Positions 60,930 to 64,000 of a stretch of 64,000 nucleotides of DNA are shown here, in pieces. Source of the DNA: Beaufortia kweichowensis (Eukaryota > Chordata > Actinopteri > Cypriniformes > Gastromyzontidae); assembly GCA_019155185.1 (NCBI GenBank), contig CM032816.1, forward strand, positions 6,426,510 to 6,490,509. Reading direction: 5' to 3'. The notes under the pieces are model-generated. The model did no database searches. It had not been told where the DNA came from and saw only the letters and a list, made by a program, of their open reading frames with translations. Position numbers and translations under genes: made by a program. Each line of letters begins with the position of its first letter. Positions within the stretch are counted from its first letter, which is position 1.

Positions 60930-61328
60930 TGTTATTTTTTATTTTAAAACAAGTCACATATTTTACAGCTATTCATATAGGTTATGTCTGTCATACCTAA
61001 TAAAAAAGAAATATAAAAAATTATTTATTTATACAGTTACATAGTTATGCAATTTAATTCACAGCTTTTACCCCACGGTCCAATTACATGCAAGATTAGG
61101 TGCTAAACTGCAGATTAACCAGTTCCTATAATAAGTATAGCCATAGATGCTAGAATTAAACAAACAATAAATAAATATTTACACCATAAAGTAAATGAAT
61201 AATTTAATTGCTTTCCATTATACCAAACAAAATGTTATAGGTTGCTTTAATGACAATATTCACTTACGATTGCAAACAAGATAAATATATAAATAATAAT
61301 AAAAAATAATGATAAAAAATACATTCAG

Positions 61329-61367
<39 letters not shown>

Positions 61368-62072
61368 AAAAAGTAGATGATTTAAGCCTTTATTTTATTT
61401 CCCATCGGTACTTGTTTAGCCATCAGGACTTTTAAACGCAGTTTGTACTTTACAGGCTTCCGTAGCAACTTATCAATGAGGAAACATGGCGGATAACGAG
61501 CAAAGTTTAGACGATGGTTTGAAGAGAATTGTACGATAGATTTCCTCTTTTATGTTGATTTTTTATAAACGACAATAATTTATAGCTCATACGCATACTG
61601 GAATTTTTTTTATCTTGTTTGGTCAATCTTACACTCCTCCTGATGTGTACAGACACTCTTCTTTATGAAGCCGGTAAACATCTAATCTAAACCAGACTGA
61701 CATCACAATAAAACTCATTCGCTTGCTATTTTACATGTTACTGAGCGTTAACGATTCCACGTGCAGTTTATTGTTTAGTTTCATGAGTATAACATGACCT
61801 TGAATAACTCGGTTTATAGTAACAGGTGGATCGTGTTATTTCCACAGTTTAATGTTTGGCGGTAGTTTGATCGAAAATGTCATATACATCTCGAGAAATG
61901 ATTCAGTTTCATGATTTATATTTAACTCAAATTGTTCTTCGTAGTTCACTGTCCTAAATGCTACGTTAATTTCTATGGTTTTCTTGTTACGCATGACGCA
62001 CGTCACATACGTCGCTCAGTACATTGACTGTTCTGGTTTATTGGTTGTTGCGAGAGTTTTAACACTGCAGCA
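60930..62072. other. spacer samtor-tmem168 and tmem168 leader
   Basis: AT-rich on the left, with the TA microsatellite at 61334-61364. From 61450 it becomes mixed and CpG-containing, probably the tmem168 promoter and 5' UTR. A 17-codon ORF in strong Kozak context (ACATGG, 61486-61539) may be an upstream ORF or part of a leader exon. Confidence 0.45.
61334..61364. repeat. (TA)n microsatellite
   Basis: About 15 uninterrupted TA dinucleotides. Confidence 0.95.
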
Positions 62073-64000
62073 ATGTGCAGGTTGATCAAATACTGCATGA
62101 GTCACATGATTTATGCTGTCATGACCTGGCTGGACGAGGCCAACAGAGGGGTCAACATGTGGTCCTCCATCCGTTACCTTGGATACCTGTCCAGCCTGAA
62201 CTCACTGGTGGCCATTTGCTTGGGACTGTATGTACAATGGGAGAAGACCGCCGATACTATCATCCTGGTGATTTTTATTTTAGGCCTTTTCGTCCTCGGG
62301 ATCGCTATTATTCTCCACTACTATTTTGGCATGGAGAGAGTCAGCATCTTTCTGTTGCATCTGTGGTTTGGTTTCCTGCTGGGTTTGTTGTGCTTTCTCA
62401 ATATCCCCTCCAAAGAGACCAATGCCATAGAACAGGCAGCGAACTACATGTTGGTCGCCAGTGTCGTTATAAGAATTCTATGGGCTTTGGTTGAAAGATT
62501 ATGTGGTTACACTCGACATCAACCTGCCTTCCTCAGATCCAGAGAGGCTTTGGAGCTCCTGGGCTTTATTGTGGCCAGCCTGACTTTGGTTGGTCACAAA
62601 TTCATAAGTCTCGTTGCCCTGACGCTCTCCTTAGCTGCTCTCATAGTGGACTTGCGTATGAAGTCCTTCCTCGCTCTTCCGAACCTCATCTGCTTCTCTG
62701 CGATCTCAACGTTCTTCTTCCAGCAGTCTTTAGGGGTGTCCACCAACCCCTTCGCCTTGTCCTGCTTCTTCAGCCGCCTCGTCTGCGACCCTTTTTTGGA
62801 TGTTTACTTCAGTGGCCTTTCGGTCACCGAACGCTGGACTCCACTGCTAATAAGAAGAGGGTTGTGGAGGCATCTGTCACTTCTTCCGCTGGTTGTTGTG
62901 GAGGTAGCCTTTCTGGTTATGGCTGCTCTGAAGATGGGAGATCTGGATCGGTGGTACCTGCTGATCCCCGGTCTCTCAGCCTCCACTATTTTCTGGATCA
63001 TCTGTCATCTGGTTTTTCTGGTGACGCTGTGGGGGTTTCACAGTAAGCTGAGCGACTGTCAAAGGCTGTGCATGACCCACATGTCGGAGGCTGGAGAGTT
63101 GGACAGGGTGATGGCGTCTAAGGGCATGCGGCACTTCTGCCTCATATCAAAACGTCTGGTGATGTTCAGCCTGGTGTCAACCATCATACTAGGGGCTCTG
63201 GCTTGGCAGGTAAGATTTCTGGAATACAGAATTTACTTCAGAGAGTCTTAATATATTACGGTGCATAAAGCCCCTAATTATTATGCAAATTATACTGGAC
63301 CTAAATCTACCAAACCTTTTTTTCCGTGAAATGCTTTGCTTGTGCTTGCAATATATTTCCATAAATTGAATGCCACTTGGTTTAATGTCTTGTTAATTGA
63401 TATTATTTGATGAATATGTCATAAATGTCCAAATAGTTGTATCCCATATAGGTACATAATGTTCTTAGACATGTATGTACATAATGTTCTTAGAAAATAA
63501 TTTTGTGTTTTTCTTACAGCCGTCGAACAGTCTATTCATTGCTTTGTTTCTGCTGGTATTACCACTCGAGTCACTTGCCCACGGTCTCTTCCATGAATTG
63601 GGAAACAGCCTGGGAGGAACCTGTGTTGGGTACGGTGTGGTCATTCCAACCAACTATTGCAGGTATTGAAAAGACATTCACATATTTAGATTTATGTAAG
63701 AAAAAAGGTACGAGAAGCAGTCGCATTATTCCACCTTGTTCCATCTAACTTTCCTCTTTCTTTCAGCCCAGATGGGCAGCCCACCCTTCTGCCTCCAGCG
63801 CATGTGCAGGAGCTTAATCTGCGCTCGACGGGAATGCTCAACAACATGCAGCGCTTCTTCTCCCATCACATGATTGAGACCTACGGTTGTGACTATTCCA
63901 CCAGCGGCTTGAGTCTGGAGGCCCTGCAAGCCAAGCTTCGCATATTCATGGAGGCCCACACGGCTGACGGCCCACGCCATGACACGTATGTGCTGTTTTA
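62073..64000 (+). CDS. tmem168: transmembrane protein 168, 5' part
   Basis: Multi-pass membrane protein of poorly known function. Three coding exons are seen: 62073-63209, 63520-63662, and 63767 to the window edge, where the frame is still open. The start ATG at 62073 gives MCRLIKYCMSHMIYAVMTWL, matching the family N-terminus. About ten hydrophobic segments are packed into exon 1 (for example TIILVIFILGLFVLGIAIIL and LLHLWFGFLLGLLCFL), followed by the conserved IDLRMKSFLALPNL, DPFLDVYFSGLSVTERW and MASKGMRHFCLIS. Exon 2 has LPLESLAHGLFHELGN and VIPTNYC; exon 3 has ELNLRSTGMLNNMQRFF and MIETYGCDYSTSGLS and DGPRHDTYVL. In human TMEM168 also neighbours BMT2/SAMTOR at 7q31. About 500 codons are visible; the C-terminal part lies beyond the window. 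Confidence 0.96.

Overview
The window is vertebrate nuclear DNA from a ray-finned fish, probably a cyprinid. The basis is multi-exon GT-AG genes, vertebrate-only families, an AT-rich background, and several copies of short interspersed repeats that I recognise from zebrafish and its relatives (for example the 41.64-41.76 kb element and the MITE-like elements near 7.9 and 27.0 kb). The genes are single-copy vertebrate orthologues in a mosaic order. The first three match human 11p11 (hsd17b12, alkbh3, c11orf96), the middle matches 15q (ticrr, pdia3, catsper2, ckmt1), and the right end matches 7q31-q32 (an ahcyl2 paralogue, ppp1r3a, samtor, tmem168).

Layout. 0-2.3 kb: 3' exons of hsd17b12 (+). 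3.4-7.8 kb: alkbh3 (+). 12.4-13.8 kb: intronless c11orf96 (+). 17.4-27 kb: ticrr (+), 22 coding exons in one unbroken frame. 28.3-32.7 kb: pdia3 (-), 13 exons, with an ER-stress element upstream. 33.6-35.0 kb: degraded catsper2 (+). 35.5-39.7 kb: ckmt1 (-), 9 coding exons, with an NRF1 palindrome upstream. 42.4-47.9 kb: ahcyl2-like (+), with two alternative first coding exons. 48.4-54.2 kb: ppp1r3a (+), with a 2-nt frame break inside a coding minisatellite. 55.0-60.9 kb: samtor (+), with a 2-nt frame break in its last exon. 62.1 kb to the window end: 5' part of tmem168 (+).

The genes do not form an operon or pathway. They cover lipid elongation (hsd17b12), alkylation repair (alkbh3), replication origin firing (ticrr), ER glycoprotein folding (pdia3), sperm calcium entry (catsper2 relic), mitochondrial phosphagen metabolism (ckmt1), ion and IP3 signalling (ahcyl2-like), muscle glycogen control (ppp1r3a) and SAM sensing for mTORC1 (samtor). 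Promoter motifs fit the products: CCAAT/E2F/MYB at ticrr, ERSE at pdia3, NRF1 at ckmt1, MEF2 at ppp1r3a.

I see no new multi-gene system. The most interesting signals are the catsper2 relic (voltage-sensor deletion, stop codon in the pore, and an intron with U12-type signals but no in-frame AG acceptor), the two neighbouring 2-nt frame breaks in ppp1r3a and samtor, the alternative ahcyl2-like first exon, two GC-AG introns, and repeat pairs inside introns and intergenic DNA.
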